Positions 53,813 through 62,172 of a DNA stretch of 64,000 nucleotides are shown here, piece after piece. The translations under genes were made by a program, and so were the position numbers. The notes below the pieces were generated by a model. That model worked only from the letters and a program-made list of their open reading frames with translations, did not search any database and was not told where the DNA came from. Each line of letters opens with the position of its first letter. Position 1 is the first letter of the stretch. The DNA is from Turneriella sp. (GTDB lineage Bacteria; Spirochaetota; Leptospiria; Turneriellales; Turneriellaceae), in NCBI GenBank assembly GCA_019186965.1, contig JABARV010000002.1:62001-126000 (forward strand), written 5' to 3'.

Positions 53813-54586
53813 ATGGCTTTTTTGCGAAAAGCCACACGAGATCGAAGGTATAATAAATTTTTATTTACGCTTTTTTTTCTTGCACTTTTTAGTATAACAC
53901 TTGCTGCTAAAGATTCGAAAGATAGCCAATTTTGGTACGGACTTACTCCGGATGCTGCTACAGCGTTTCGCTATGTGACGGATTTTAATCTCAAAGAATT
54001 CGCGCCAGAGAGGAATTTATTGCACCACGTGAGTGCGCGTATAAAACCCGTCCATCCGGCGAAAGATGTGAAAAGCGACCTTAAAGAAGCTTTTGAAAGA
54101 GATGTTGCGCTCGTGGATAAATCGCGGGTGCTAGAAAAAAAAGAACCTTTTGCTCCAGCGTATACTTCTGTCGAATACCGCTGGAATGTTATCAAGCCGG
54201 GGCAAGATACGCTCTATATTCTTCCACAAAAACCTATTTTCTTAAGTGGGCGTAATCGAATTTTTTCGATATATATCCGAGGCGCAAACCATGCACACCA
54301 GTTCTTTGCGATTTTTGAGGGACCAAATAAAATTAAACAAGAAATTTTTGTCGCCTCTCTTGACTATCAAGGCTGGAAACGCTTTGAAGTTGTTATACCG
54401 CCGTATTTACGTTTGCGTAATCCTAAAAAATATAACAGGTATGAGCTTTACTTAACCGCAATTAAAGTGCAGAGCTTTTTTCGCGACCAACCGGGAACTT
54501 CTGTTTTTAATTTAGCGGAAATGTTTATCCTCACCGACACATCCGATAAATTAATCCCGGGTGCAGACATGCCATCGGAATTTTAA
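53813..54586 (+). CDS. flaA: FlaA-type flagellar filament sheath protein
   Basis: This is a periplasmic flagellum outer-layer protein of the spirochaete FlaA family. The signal segment is MAFLRKATRDRRYNKFLFTLFFLALFSITLAA. The C-terminal half carries GWKRFEVVIPPYLRLRN..YNRYELYLTAIKVQSFFRDQPGTSVFNLAEMFILTDTS, with the family's WxxFEV and IxVQSxxxQPG pattern. The length of 257 residues is typical. Leptospira has two such proteins, and it is unclear which this is. It is divergent from lpxK with about 47 bp between the chosen starts. Confidence 0.85.
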   Translation: MAFLRKATRDRRYNKFLFTLFFLALFSITLAAKDSKDSQFWYGLTPDAATAFRYVTDFNLKEFAPERNLLHHVSARIKPVHPAKDVKSDLKEAFERDVALVDKSRVLEKKEPFAPAYTSVEYRWNVIKPGQDTLYILPQKPIFLSGRNRIFSIYIRGANHAHQFFAIFEGPNKIKQEIFVASLDYQGWKRFEVVIPPYLRLRNPKKYNRYELYLTAIKVQSFFRDQPGTSVFNLAEMFILTDTSDKLIPGADMPSEF

Positions 54587-54595
54587 AAAATAATT

Positions 54596-55216
54596 TTATT
54601 CTATTAAGTTGATGTCGGTAAGTAATTTTTGCGCATCGCTTTCTATTTCTATCTTCTCTATTTCGACGTAATCGGGTTTAAATATTTGCACGATAGATTG
54701 TAAGAGTAAATTCGAGTTAAGAAACCACACAATACGGCGTGGCTCAAAAGAAACATTTACAATATTTATTTTCCCCAAAACATCTAACCCCGGCGGAATT
54801 TGCATTAAAATAAAATTAAGGTCAAACCCGATAAAGCGTTTTTTTCGGTTAACCATAAAAAAAGGAGAATCGCCACGCGTGAGGTGGTACAAAAGTATAT
54901 CTTCCAATTTACTGGAGATACGGCTGCTTAATTTAATTAAATCGATGCGAGAAGAGCTAAAAAAACGAGAGCGCGATAGACGCATTTTTACCGTTTGTGC
55001 ATTCACTTCTTCTTTAATCATCCGAAAGTCAAAATAGATATCTCCTGTTTTAAAACCAAACACGCGCTCTTCTCCCTCACGGATTACTCCGCGTAGGTGT
55101 ATTACTCGATTAGCAAAAAGAAACCGAATTCTTTTTACGCGCTCAAAGCGCGGTACAACATGCTCTTTAAGAAGTTTATTGAGAGCAGCTTGCCGAGTGA
55201 CGGCCTTGTACATCAT
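54596..55216 (-). CDS. Hypothetical protein in the upp cluster
   Basis: This 206-residue protein has no signal peptide or membrane helix. Its N-terminus is basic (AVTRQAALNKLLKEHVVPRFERVKRIRFLFANR), and a lipid- or nucleotide-binding type cannot be told from the rest. The stop lies just after the flaA-like gene (convergent), and its ATG overlaps the upp stop by 4 bp, so it is cotranscribed with upp. No domain was recognised. Confidence 0.7.
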   Translation of the reverse strand: MMYKAVTRQAALNKLLKEHVVPRFERVKRIRFLFANRVIHLRGVIREGEERVFGFKTGDIYFDFRMIKEEVNAQTVKMRLSRSRFFSSSRIDLIKLSSRISSKLEDILLYHLTRGDSPFFMVNRKKRFIGFDLNFILMQIPPGLDVLGKINIVNVSFEPRRIVWFLNSNLLLQSIVQIFKPDYVEIEKIEIESDAQKLLTDINLIE

Positions 55217-55833
55217 GTGTCGAAGTATCTATCGCCCGCGTCGCCTAGCCCGGGAACGATATATCCTTTTGCATTAAGTTTTGTATCTAAAACGGCGGTA
55301 TAAAAATGGACATCGGGATGGCTTTTTTGTACAAAAGCAATTCCCTCGGGCGAAGCAAGAACGCTTATTGCGCGTATAGTGTATGGTTTTGCTTCTTTAA
55401 TTTTTGCAAGTGCAAAATCAAGAGAGCCTCCCGTTGCAAGCATGGGATCGACAACCCACACTTCGGTGTTTTTAAGGGGAGGCATTTTATAGTAATAAAA
55501 TTTTGGTTTGAGGGTTTTGTGGTCTCTTTCAACCCCGACGTGCCCTACCTTTGCGTTGGGAATCAGCACGCGAAACCCTTCGAGTAGCCCCAACCCTGCG
55601 CGTAAAATAGGAACAAGCACTGTTTGCCGTTCTATTTTAACGCCGTGCGTGCGCGTAAGCGGCGTTTTTACGGATATTTTTGCCGTAGAGATTTCTGCGC
55701 CAACAAGAGAGCACAAAATTAAACTTACCTCGTGCATGGTGCGCGTAAATTCTTCGTGGCGTGTGTTTGCGCTCCGTAGCGTTGTAATTTTTGCTTGTAG
55801 TAGTCTATGCTCTGAAAAAATTTTAACGCTCAT
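55213..55833 (-). CDS. upp: Uracil phosphoribosyltransferase
   Basis: This cytosolic salvage enzyme makes UMP from uracil and PRPP. The PRPP-binding VDPMLATGGSLDFALAKI loop, VPILRAGLGLLEGF and the C-terminal YIVPGLGDAGDRYFDT are diagnostic. The length of 206 residues is normal. It overlaps the genes on both sides by 4 bp. Confidence 0.95.
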   Translation of the reverse strand: MSVKIFSEHRLLQAKITTLRSANTRHEEFTRTMHEVSLILCSLVGAEISTAKISVKTPLTRTHGVKIERQTVLVPILRAGLGLLEGFRVLIPNAKVGHVGVERDHKTLKPKFYYYKMPPLKNTEVWVVDPMLATGGSLDFALAKIKEAKPYTIRAISVLASPEGIAFVQKSHPDVHFYTAVLDTKLNAKGYIVPGLGDAGDRYFDT

Positions 55834-56801
55834 TCGACCTCCAGTGGATTATAACAGTGGAATAGTGTACCATCGGATATATGCGTCGCCAAAGGAAATG
55901 CCTTCGTACACTCTGGCACAGCGCGTGTGCAGCGTGGCTCAAACGGGCATCCGGGTGGAGCATTCACAGGAGAAGGTATTTCCCCAGGGAGCGTATAGAA
56001 TTCACGGCGGTGTACATCCGTATCGAGCTTTGAGAGGGCGAGCGCTTTTGTATAAGGGTGGCGGCTTTTCTCGAAAATAACATCGGCGCGTGCAGTTTCA
56101 ACAATGTGCCCCAAATACATAACTGCAATACGGTCGGAAAACCACCGCACTATCGAAAGGTCGTGCGTAATAAAAATAGCGGCAAAACCGTATTGCTTTC
56201 GTAAATCCATAAGCAGGTTAAGGATTTGCGCTTGGATAGAAACATCGAGTGCGCTAATTGGTTCGTCGAGAATAAGGTACTTGGGTTTAAGTACCAATGC
56301 GCGTGCAATGGCGATACGCTGCCTTTGTCCCCCCGAAAACTCGTGTATTTTTTTAACGAGATCGTTTGATGAAAGCCCTGTAGCTTCCAGAATTTCAACA
56401 ACACGATCGCGGCGTTGCTTTTTAGGAATACGCTCTTTACGTTTGCGGATAACCATTGGCTCTGAAACAATTTTTTCAACCGACATCCACGGATTCATCG
56501 ACGAAACGGGATCTTGAAACACAACGCCCAAATTTTGCCGTAATTGTTTCCAGTCATTTTTTGTCATTGTGCGGCTATCTATACCGTCGAAAGTAAAATA
56601 TCCCGTATCGGGTTTATAAAGTCCCATGACGATGCGTGCGAGAGTGCTTTTGCCGCTTCCCGATTCGCCGACAAGCCCCACAATTTCTTTTTCGCCAATG
56701 GTGAGTGAAATATTATTGAGGGCTTTTACGGTAAGCTTGTCGCGCGAAAGCATTCCATGCTTGATAGAAAAAAATTTGGATACGCCGTTTAGTGAAATCA
56801 T
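55830..56801 (-). CDS. oppF: Oligopeptide/dipeptide ABC transporter ATP-binding protein (OppF/DppF-like)
   Basis: This is a cytosolic ATPase of a peptide importer. Walker A is GLVGESGSGKSTLAR, and the signature HEFSGGQRQRIAIARAL precedes Walker B YLILDEPISALD. The switch His follows in FITHDLSIV. The C-terminal oligopeptide-transporter block is HPYTKALAL and CPFEPRCTRAVPECTKAFP. The length of 323 residues is normal. No permease or binding-protein genes are nearby in the window. It is coupled to upp by a 4-bp overlap. Confidence 0.93.
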   Translation of the reverse strand: MISLNGVSKFFSIKHGMLSRDKLTVKALNNISLTIGEKEIVGLVGESGSGKSTLARIVMGLYKPDTGYFTFDGIDSRTMTKNDWKQLRQNLGVVFQDPVSSMNPWMSVEKIVSEPMVIRKRKERIPKKQRRDRVVEILEATGLSSNDLVKKIHEFSGGQRQRIAIARALVLKPKYLILDEPISALDVSIQAQILNLLMDLRKQYGFAAIFITHDLSIVRWFSDRIAVMYLGHIVETARADVIFEKSRHPYTKALALSKLDTDVHRREFYTLPGEIPSPVNAPPGCPFEPRCTRAVPECTKAFPLATHISDGTLFHCYNPLEVE

Positions 56802-56886
56802 GGGGTTTGGATAGTCTCGAGTGTATGGGTTTGTCTGCTAAGTCTATCCGCGAGGCTTTACAACACGGCAAGCAGATTTCAGCAAG

Positions 56887-58080
56887 TTAGAGTAATTTAG
56901 AAAGGTCGGTAAATTCGATGTCGAGGTTAATGCCAGCCTCTTCGGGGTATTTAGCTTTTGAAATAAATTTATCTGTAACGTACAGTAGATGGACGAATTC
57001 TAATTCTTTAGGGCGTACATTTTTTGCATTCCGTAAAATCCAAACAACTGGCCGCATGGGTTTTCCCTTGTTTGCCATAACGACCATTCCTGTTGAGCCA
57101 TCAGAGAGTTCGACAATGGAACCTAAAGGATAAATTGCTTGTGAGTCGAGAAAGGTTTTTAAGTAAATAGGATCGTAGCGATAAATACCAAGGGTTAAAA
57201 GTTCTTTCATCGCGTCGTAAGGGAGGCGATTTTTTCTATACGGTTTACGTTCGATAATTGCGCAAAACGAATCGACAATAGCAGCAACACGCGTGTATTC
57301 AGTCATTTCTGCGCCTTTAATTTTACGAGGATAACCCGAACCATCAAAATGTTCGTGGTGTTGAAGCGCCACAGAGGCAAGCGAGTTTTTTATCTTTGCC
57401 GTTTGTGTGAGCATTTGGTATCCGTGTACTGGGTGCGCGTGGATAATTTGCATCTCTGTTTCGTTAAGCTTGGATACTTTTTCAAGAATGGTCGATGGCA
57501 CCTTGAGCATGCCTACATCCATCATGAGGATTGCAAAAACAAGTTCGACAATTTTGGGGCGTGAAAAATCTAAAGCAATTCCCAAGCGTACAGCATAAAA
57601 CGCACACGCGACAACATGCTTATAAACATTCCCTTCGATTACATATTCTAATGCGTAGACGACAATAAGTGGGTTGTCGGTTGCAAGGTTTGTAAACTCT
57701 TCTGCTTTTGCGCGTACATCGTTGGTGTTGGGGTTATTATTTTGGTTAACGCGGGTATAAAAGTCTTTGAGGATTGCCTCTGTCGCCATTGTTAAATTTG
57801 TAAATGGAGGCTTTACACGTACAAGGTTTTTTAATTCTTTTTTAATGAGATCAATATCGATTTTTTGTTGCCCGTCGATAAAGGCCGCTTCGTCCCCTTT
57901 GTTCGCGTAAATGGGTTCCCCTTCGGATAAAACCTCTTCAATTTTCCATTTTGTAAGCCTATCGATGTCGCTTTGCGTTACAATGACATTTGCCGCTGCG
58001 AGCATATTTGTGGGGTCGATAAAGACAGGTTTCGTAAAAGAAACCCCTGGGCGTAAAAGTTTGACCTGGTAGCGGGTCAT
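56887..58080 (-). CDS. HD-GYP-like protein with substituted metal ligand
   Basis: This 397-residue protein has an N-terminal DUF3391-like part and a central HD-GYP domain: HVVACAFYAVRLGIAL, HAHPVHGYQML, HHEHFDGSGYP and VAAIVDSFCAII. In standard HD-GYP cyclic di-GMP phosphodiesterases the second block reads LLHDIGK; here it is MMDVGM, so the histidine and lysine are lost though the aspartate remains. The enzyme may be inactive or altered and act as a c-di-GMP sensor. A C-terminal stretch of about 120 residues follows. It precedes the flagellar export-like genes on the same strand. Confidence 0.82.
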   Translation of the reverse strand: MTRYQVKLLRPGVSFTKPVFIDPTNMLAAANVIVTQSDIDRLTKWKIEEVLSEGEPIYANKGDEAAFIDGQQKIDIDLIKKELKNLVRVKPPFTNLTMATEAILKDFYTRVNQNNNPNTNDVRAKAEEFTNLATDNPLIVVYALEYVIEGNVYKHVVACAFYAVRLGIALDFSRPKIVELVFAILMMDVGMLKVPSTILEKVSKLNETEMQIIHAHPVHGYQMLTQTAKIKNSLASVALQHHEHFDGSGYPRKIKGAEMTEYTRVAAIVDSFCAIIERKPYRKNRLPYDAMKELLTLGIYRYDPIYLKTFLDSQAIYPLGSIVELSDGSTGMVVMANKGKPMRPVVWILRNAKNVRPKELEFVHLLYVTDKFISKAKYPEEAGINLDIEFTDLSKLL

Positions 58081-58125
58081 AGGCTATTTTCGGAATTTTT
58101 GTTGAGAAATTCAAGCATAATCTGG

Positions 58126-58404
58126 TTATTTTAACCTTTCTTGGGTAAGATACGCATAAATACGCGCAACAGCAAGATAAATTTCGGGGGGAATTTGGGT
58201 ATTTACTTTGACTGTCTTTAGCGCAAGGAGCAGAGATTCTTCTTCCCCGTCTTTTACCTCAACGCCATGCTCTCGGGCAAGCGCAACCATGCGCCGTGCA
58301 GCTTCACCTTCGGCGTACGCTTTAACCAAAGGTGCGCCGGTTCCTTTATATTCTAAAGCGCATGCGCGTAAAATTTCTGTAAGTTTATCGGCGGTCTTTT
58401 GCAA
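58126..58404 (-). CDS. FhlB-like protein (C-terminal half of FlhB)
   Basis: This 92-residue protein resembles the cytoplasmic C-terminal domain of FlhB without its membrane helices. KGTGAPLVKAYAEGEAARRMVALAREHGVEV and QIPPEIYLAVARIYAYL follow the FlhB_C pattern. Such stand-alone homologues (FhlB) are found in several flagellated bacteria and can partly substitute for the FlhB C-terminus. The NPTH cleavage motif is not present. It follows the coiled-coil gene by 2 bp, so the two share an operon. Confidence 0.83.
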   Translation of the reverse strand: MQKTADKLTEILRACALEYKGTGAPLVKAYAEGEAARRMVALAREHGVEVKDGEEESLLLALKTVKVNTQIPPEIYLAVARIYAYLTQERLK

Positions 58405-58406
58405 AA

Positions 58407-58964
58407 TTAATGCAAAAGATTTTTAACTGTCTCGGGGCGGAGTTTTGAGAATATATCGCGCCCTTGCGTAAAGTCTTTGACTATTTTCGAGTTTTCAAGC
58501 GAAAGGGCTGCGTCGTCGCTGCTATTTTCTGGTGGAGTAAAAATTCCGGCAGATATAATATTTTGGATTTGGATCTCTTTTTTCAAGAGATTTTCTCTAA
58601 GCAGCGTAACCGATTGGAGGGTTTCGGCTTTAAATTCATCTAAACCTTGGTGCTCTTTGATTTCTAAGTGTGCTGCAGGAAATTTATCGTCCATAAATTT
58701 GCGCAACTCCTTTTGCCACGAAGAGTTTTCGGAAACTTGATTAAGGAAGCTGAGTTGTACTTGCCGTGAAGAAATTCCGGTTTGTAAGTCGTGGATCTCT
58801 TGTTGTAAACCCATTACTTTAGAGCGCAGTGCGTCTATAGAAACGGCAGTGCGCGAGGGAGCTTTTGCTTCCGCTATTTTTTCCGTTTGAGGTTCTTTGC
58901 GTGATTCCGCGTTAAGCTGTGCGCTTTGCGCCCATTTAATCATATCACTGCGCTTTACATCCAT
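58407..58964 (-). CDS. Coiled-coil protein in the flagellar cluster
   Basis: This 185-residue protein is predicted to be mostly helical, with a heptad region around LRSKVMGLQQEIHDLQTGISSRQVQLSFLNQV. No family was recognised. It precedes the FhlB-like gene by 2 bp, suggesting a role in flagellar export or assembly, but that is inferred from location alone. A TTGACA -35 and TAAAGT -10 lie close upstream, giving a very short or absent leader. Confidence 0.65.
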   Translation of the reverse strand: MDVKRSDMIKWAQSAQLNAESRKEPQTEKIAEAKAPSRTAVSIDALRSKVMGLQQEIHDLQTGISSRQVQLSFLNQVSENSSWQKELRKFMDDKFPAAHLEIKEHQGLDEFKAETLQSVTLLRENLLKKEIQIQNIISAGIFTPPENSSDDAALSLENSKIVKDFTQGRDIFSKLRPETVKNLLH

Positions 58965-58970
58965 AGGGCA

Positions 58971-58999
58971 ACTTTACGCGCTACGTGTCAGTTTGTCAA
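58971..58999 (-). promoter_or_regulatory. Sigma70-type promoter of the coiled-coil/fhlB genes
   Basis: On the minus strand TTGACA (58999-58994), a 17-nt spacer and TAAAGT (58976-58971) precede the ATG at 58964. Transcription would begin within a few bases of the start codon, suggesting a leaderless message. Confidence 0.5.
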
Positions 59000-59077
59000 T
59001 CGTTTGACGCAACCTAAAAGTCTACCGATAAATTGTTAAGTTTTATGGTTAGCGTATAAACGCTGGTTTAAATAAAG

Positions 59078-60169
59078 TCAGGCCGAGGTTCCAAAACCAG
59101 CACGGTCTGTTTCAAGTAGTGCAAAAAGAAGTCCCACTTGCATCCATATTCCCATTTGGGTGCGTGGATCGACACCTACGCCTTCAATAAAACCAATTAT
59201 CCAAATAAGTGGAAGCGATACCGCAAGCGCCGATGCTAACACGCGATCACTACCTAAGCGTAGGCGAAAACGTTCGCGTATGTATATAAAGAGAATAAGC
59301 CCGTACGCAATACATAAAAAGAAAAAACCAACCCAGCCGTATTCAAGATAAACTTTTGTAAACTCGTTAGCGCTGGTAATTTTATGCACGGTGTTTACAA
59401 CGCCTGAATACAGTAGCGCTTGCACCACGCTGGCGAACTCCGCATTTTTGAAAAATAAAATGAGGATGGCAATTAAAATTGTGCACCAGAAAATCCATCT
59501 ATGTGCTTTGTGGAAAAGCTGCAAATAAATAGCAGAAAAGATTGCAACGGTAGTCGTCCAAAAAATTATTAAGCCCGCTTCCCAAAGAGCAAACCCTGCG
59601 ACAAAAGCGATAATGAGAAAAATCGAGGCATGGATATATTTACCTGAAAAAAATCGCGCTTGCGCCAGCGCCAAAGAAAACAAAAACGTAATAGCAACAA
59701 AAACCTTGCGGGTGTATGCGCTAATTAACTCTGGATTCGGAATTTTTGCCGTACGCATTTGCCAAAACCCTACAAGCAGCGCGAGAATGACACCTGTTAC
59801 AAAAAAGGTAATAAGTATAAAGAGCCTGTGCCGCGACGAGGCGTAGAAAAAAAGAAGCGCAGGTAAAAGAAGATACCACACTTCGCGTGTGCGTAAAAAC
59901 GCGTCGACATTTTCTCCTTGGGTGGGTGTATAAAAAATTCGCCAAAGAGAAAAGAAAAAAAGCGCAATATATAAAATACGTAGCCGAGGTGAAGAAGTAA
60001 AATTGAGCGCAGCCCTTCCTTCGCGAAAAGTAAGAGAAAAGAAGAAGAAACTTGATGCGGCTGCGAGGCTAATTTGCGCAGCAAGAGCAGAAAGAGGAAG
60101 GAGCAGGGCAAAAAGGCTTAACAGCGCGAAGCTTATTTTCCCTATAAGTGCTTTTTCGGAAAGTAACAT
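59078..60169 (-). CDS. Multi-pass membrane protein, possible O-antigen ligase (WaaL-like)
   Basis: This 363-residue protein has about ten hydrophobic helices. A larger loop around residues 250-275 (VVNTVHKITSANEFTKVYLEYGWVGFF) ends with an H..EF..ylEyG pattern, as in O-antigen ligase and polymerase proteins of the Wzy/WaaL superfamily. It is shorter than typical WaaL (about 400). The assignment is by layout and this loop only. It lies 8 bp after the helicase gene stop on the same strand. Confidence 0.6.
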   Translation of the reverse strand: MLLSEKALIGKISFALLSLFALLLPLSALAAQISLAAASSFFFFSLTFREGRAALNFTSSPRLRILYIALFFFSLWRIFYTPTQGENVDAFLRTREVWYLLLPALLFFYASSRHRLFILITFFVTGVILALLVGFWQMRTAKIPNPELISAYTRKVFVAITFLFSLALAQARFFSGKYIHASIFLIIAFVAGFALWEAGLIIFWTTTVAIFSAIYLQLFHKAHRWIFWCTILIAILILFFKNAEFASVVQALLYSGVVNTVHKITSANEFTKVYLEYGWVGFFFLCIAYGLILFIYIRERFRLRLGSDRVLASALAVSLPLIWIIGFIEGVGVDPRTQMGIWMQVGLLFALLETDRAGFGTSA

Positions 60170-60177
60170 TTACCCTC

Positions 60178-61896
60178 TTATGGACGATGCTGTCCTTTGT
60201 TGCCACGGTTATTACGCCTTTTACTGTTTGTGCCTTGCCGCCGTCGATAATTATTTGGGCGTTTGCGGGAATGCTTTTGTTGGCCTGATACACGGCTCTC
60301 CTGTTCAAGAATTTGTTTTGTCCGTTCGGAAAGTTGCGGTTTTTTCTTTCTGCCAAAAATAGATTTTACTGCATCCAACACCTTTGCCCATACTCCCGAT
60401 TTTTTTCCATCACGGGAAAGGATCGCAAAATTTTTCTCTGTATTTTGTTGTGGTTTTTTGCGCGCATCAAAATACGCCCCGTCACGCCTTTGGTTTTTGT
60501 GTGCGTTACGCTCTGTATTATAACGGTTGTGGCTGTTCTTTTTTTCACCTGTTTGCCCATGGTTACGTTTTTCTGCAGCCAGTGGGTGTTTTTGTTGTTT
60601 AGCCGAAACTCGGCTTTGGTCACGCCGCTTTATATCGCGACGCTGTGGAGCGCGTGTACGTAGGTGGTCAGCGCCATCTTGGCGAGCGACACTCACGATA
60701 CGCACAAAACTCAAGTTGTCGATGAAACGTTGTTCAGGCTGCATAACAGGAATTTTGTATTTTAAATAGCGTTCAAGTTTTTCGAGAGAGTCGTAATCAA
60801 ACTCAGAAGAGAAGCTGAGCGCTTTTCCTGTTTTTCCTGCACGTGCAGTACGGCCAATGCGGTGTACGTAAGTTTCTGAGTCTTGCGGAATATCGTAGTT
60901 AATAACGAGTTGTACGTCTTCGATGTGGAGACCACGGCTGGCGACATCGGTTGCAACCAAAATGCGAAATTTATTTTCTTTAAAGTCTTCTAAAACACGT
61001 AAACGCCTGTTTTGTGTTACCATGCTCGATAAACCCTCGGAGGCAATACTGTGGTGGTTTAAATTTTTAACCAGTACGTCGACATACTGGCGGCTGTTGG
61101 TGAAAATAATTACTGGTTCGAGCTTGTTCGCTTCTAAAAATTGGATGAGATACGGCAGTTTTTCATCCTGGCCTAAATGGAGCATTTCTTGTCCAATAGA
61201 CGCATGGTCGATAAGTTCTGGATTGATGAGGATTTCCTCAGGCTCACGCATAAAATCCCATACCGAGTAAAGTGCACTGTAGTTGATTGTTGCCGAAAAA
61301 AGAGAAAATTGCCGTTCTTCGTTTTCGTTAGAAGAACACTTAGAGAGAATTTTTTGCACATCGGCGATAAACCCCATGTCGAGCATACGGTCGGCTTCGT
61401 CGAGAACGATGCGCACAACACTTTTTAAGTTAATTTCCCCACCACGGATGAAATCTAAAAGGCGTCCCGGCGTTGCAACTACAAGCTGTGGCTTTGCAGA
61501 AAGTTCTCGGCGTTGCTTATCGTGATCGACGCCACCGTAAATTGTCGCAAGGCGTAAGTTAACTGCCTCGGTAAAAAACTGTGCCTCTTCGGCGATTTGT
61601 ACAACAAGTTCGCGGGTTGGCGCTAAAACAAGCGCAACGGGATCGCTATTTTCTATTCCAGCAGGTTTGCTGTGGATGTACTGGAGGATGGGGAGTAAAT
61701 ACGCAAGAGTCTTTCCCGAACCTGTTTTTGCGCACGCGATGAGGTCGCGGTTATTGAGCGCAAGAGGAATAGTTTCCTTTTGGATAGGGGTTGGCTCGGT
61801 AAACCCTTTTTGCGCGAGGCACTCTTGGATTGGCCCAGCAAGCTTCAATTCTGTGAATTGCACAGGGTTCTTTTGGCGTTCGAGACACGCGGTCAA
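60178..61896 (-). CDS. DEAD-box ATP-dependent RNA helicase (RhlB/RhlE-like)
   Basis: This cytosolic RNA helicase is 572 residues long. The Q motif FTEPTPIQKETIPLAL, motif I AKTGSGKT, PTRELVVQI, TPGRLLDFI, motif II VLDEADRMLD, SAT in FSATINYSA, VATDVASRGLHIEDV and HRIGRTARAGKTGKA are all intact. The C-terminal 170 residues are strongly basic and rich in Lys, Arg, Gln and Asn (KRRDQSRVSAKQQKHPLAAEKRNHGQTGEKKN..), as in RNA-binding tails of cold-shock or degradosome helicases. The precise paralogue type is uncertain. Confidence 0.92.
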   Translation of the reverse strand: MTACLERQKNPVQFTELKLAGPIQECLAQKGFTEPTPIQKETIPLALNNRDLIACAKTGSGKTLAYLLPILQYIHSKPAGIENSDPVALVLAPTRELVVQIAEEAQFFTEAVNLRLATIYGGVDHDKQRRELSAKPQLVVATPGRLLDFIRGGEINLKSVVRIVLDEADRMLDMGFIADVQKILSKCSSNENEERQFSLFSATINYSALYSVWDFMREPEEILINPELIDHASIGQEMLHLGQDEKLPYLIQFLEANKLEPVIIFTNSRQYVDVLVKNLNHHSIASEGLSSMVTQNRRLRVLEDFKENKFRILVATDVASRGLHIEDVQLVINYDIPQDSETYVHRIGRTARAGKTGKALSFSSEFDYDSLEKLERYLKYKIPVMQPEQRFIDNLSFVRIVSVARQDGADHLRTRAPQRRDIKRRDQSRVSAKQQKHPLAAEKRNHGQTGEKKNSHNRYNTERNAHKNQRRDGAYFDARKKPQQNTEKNFAILSRDGKKSGVWAKVLDAVKSIFGRKKKPQLSERTKQILEQESRVSGQQKHSRKRPNNYRRRQGTNSKRRNNRGNKGQHRP

Positions 61897-61942
61897 TTAA
61901 GAGTTGTCCGCACCCGCGGAGCTGAAACAGACTCCCAAAGAG

Positions 61943-61971
61943 TTGCCGCGCTGACTCAAATCGTATATATT
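61943..61971 (+). promoter_or_regulatory. Promoter of the feo operon
   Basis: TTGCCG (61943-61948), a 17-nt spacer and TATATT (61966-61971) lie just ahead of the ATG at 61979. Transcription would start at or near the A of that ATG, giving a leaderless message. Confidence 0.5.
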
Positions 61972-61978
61972 CCCCGCA

Positions 61979-62119
61979 ATGGACTATTTGATAGTTATTC
62001 TCATTCTCTTTGCGGCGGCTATCTATCTTTACTTGCGTTTTCGCGGCAAAGTGAAGTCCTCCTGCGAGCAGTGCAACCAGTCGATGGTGTCGCGTGCAAA
62101 ATGGAATGTGCATGGGTAA
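61979..62119 (+). CDS. 46-residue CXXC membrane protein at the head of the feo operon
   Basis: The short frame reads MDYLIVILILFAAAIYLYLR, a single membrane helix, then a cytoplasmic basic segment with SSCEQCNQS (a CXXC pair). It ends with a short tail. In many bacteria a small Cys-containing membrane protein (FeoC-like or 'FeoB-associated Cys-rich membrane protein') lies next to feoAB. This one has only two cysteines, so the match is by size, topology and location. A Fur-like site lies within its first codons. Confidence 0.7.
   Translation: MDYLIVILILFAAAIYLYLRFRGKVKSSCEQCNQSMVSRAKWNVHG
61990..62008 (+). promoter_or_regulatory. Fur-like box inside the first codons of the feo operon
   Basis: The reverse complement GAGAATGAGAATAACTATC matches 15-16 of 19 positions of the Fur consensus (GATAATGATAATCATTATC or its GAG variant). 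It starts about 12 nt after the predicted start of transcription, a location usable for repression. Confidence 0.55.
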
Positions 62120-62154
62120 TCGTGTAGATATCCGGCGTGTAGGCGAAAACAGTA

Positions 62155-62172
62155 GCTCTGGAATTCCATAGC
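62155..62172. repeat. Palindrome abutting the feoA start codon
   Basis: GCTCTGGAATTCCATAGC differs by one base from the perfect palindromes in ispE and trmD, and is preceded by CAGTA as in trmD. It ends at 62172, directly before the ATG, where a ribosome-binding site would be expected. Confidence 0.75.
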
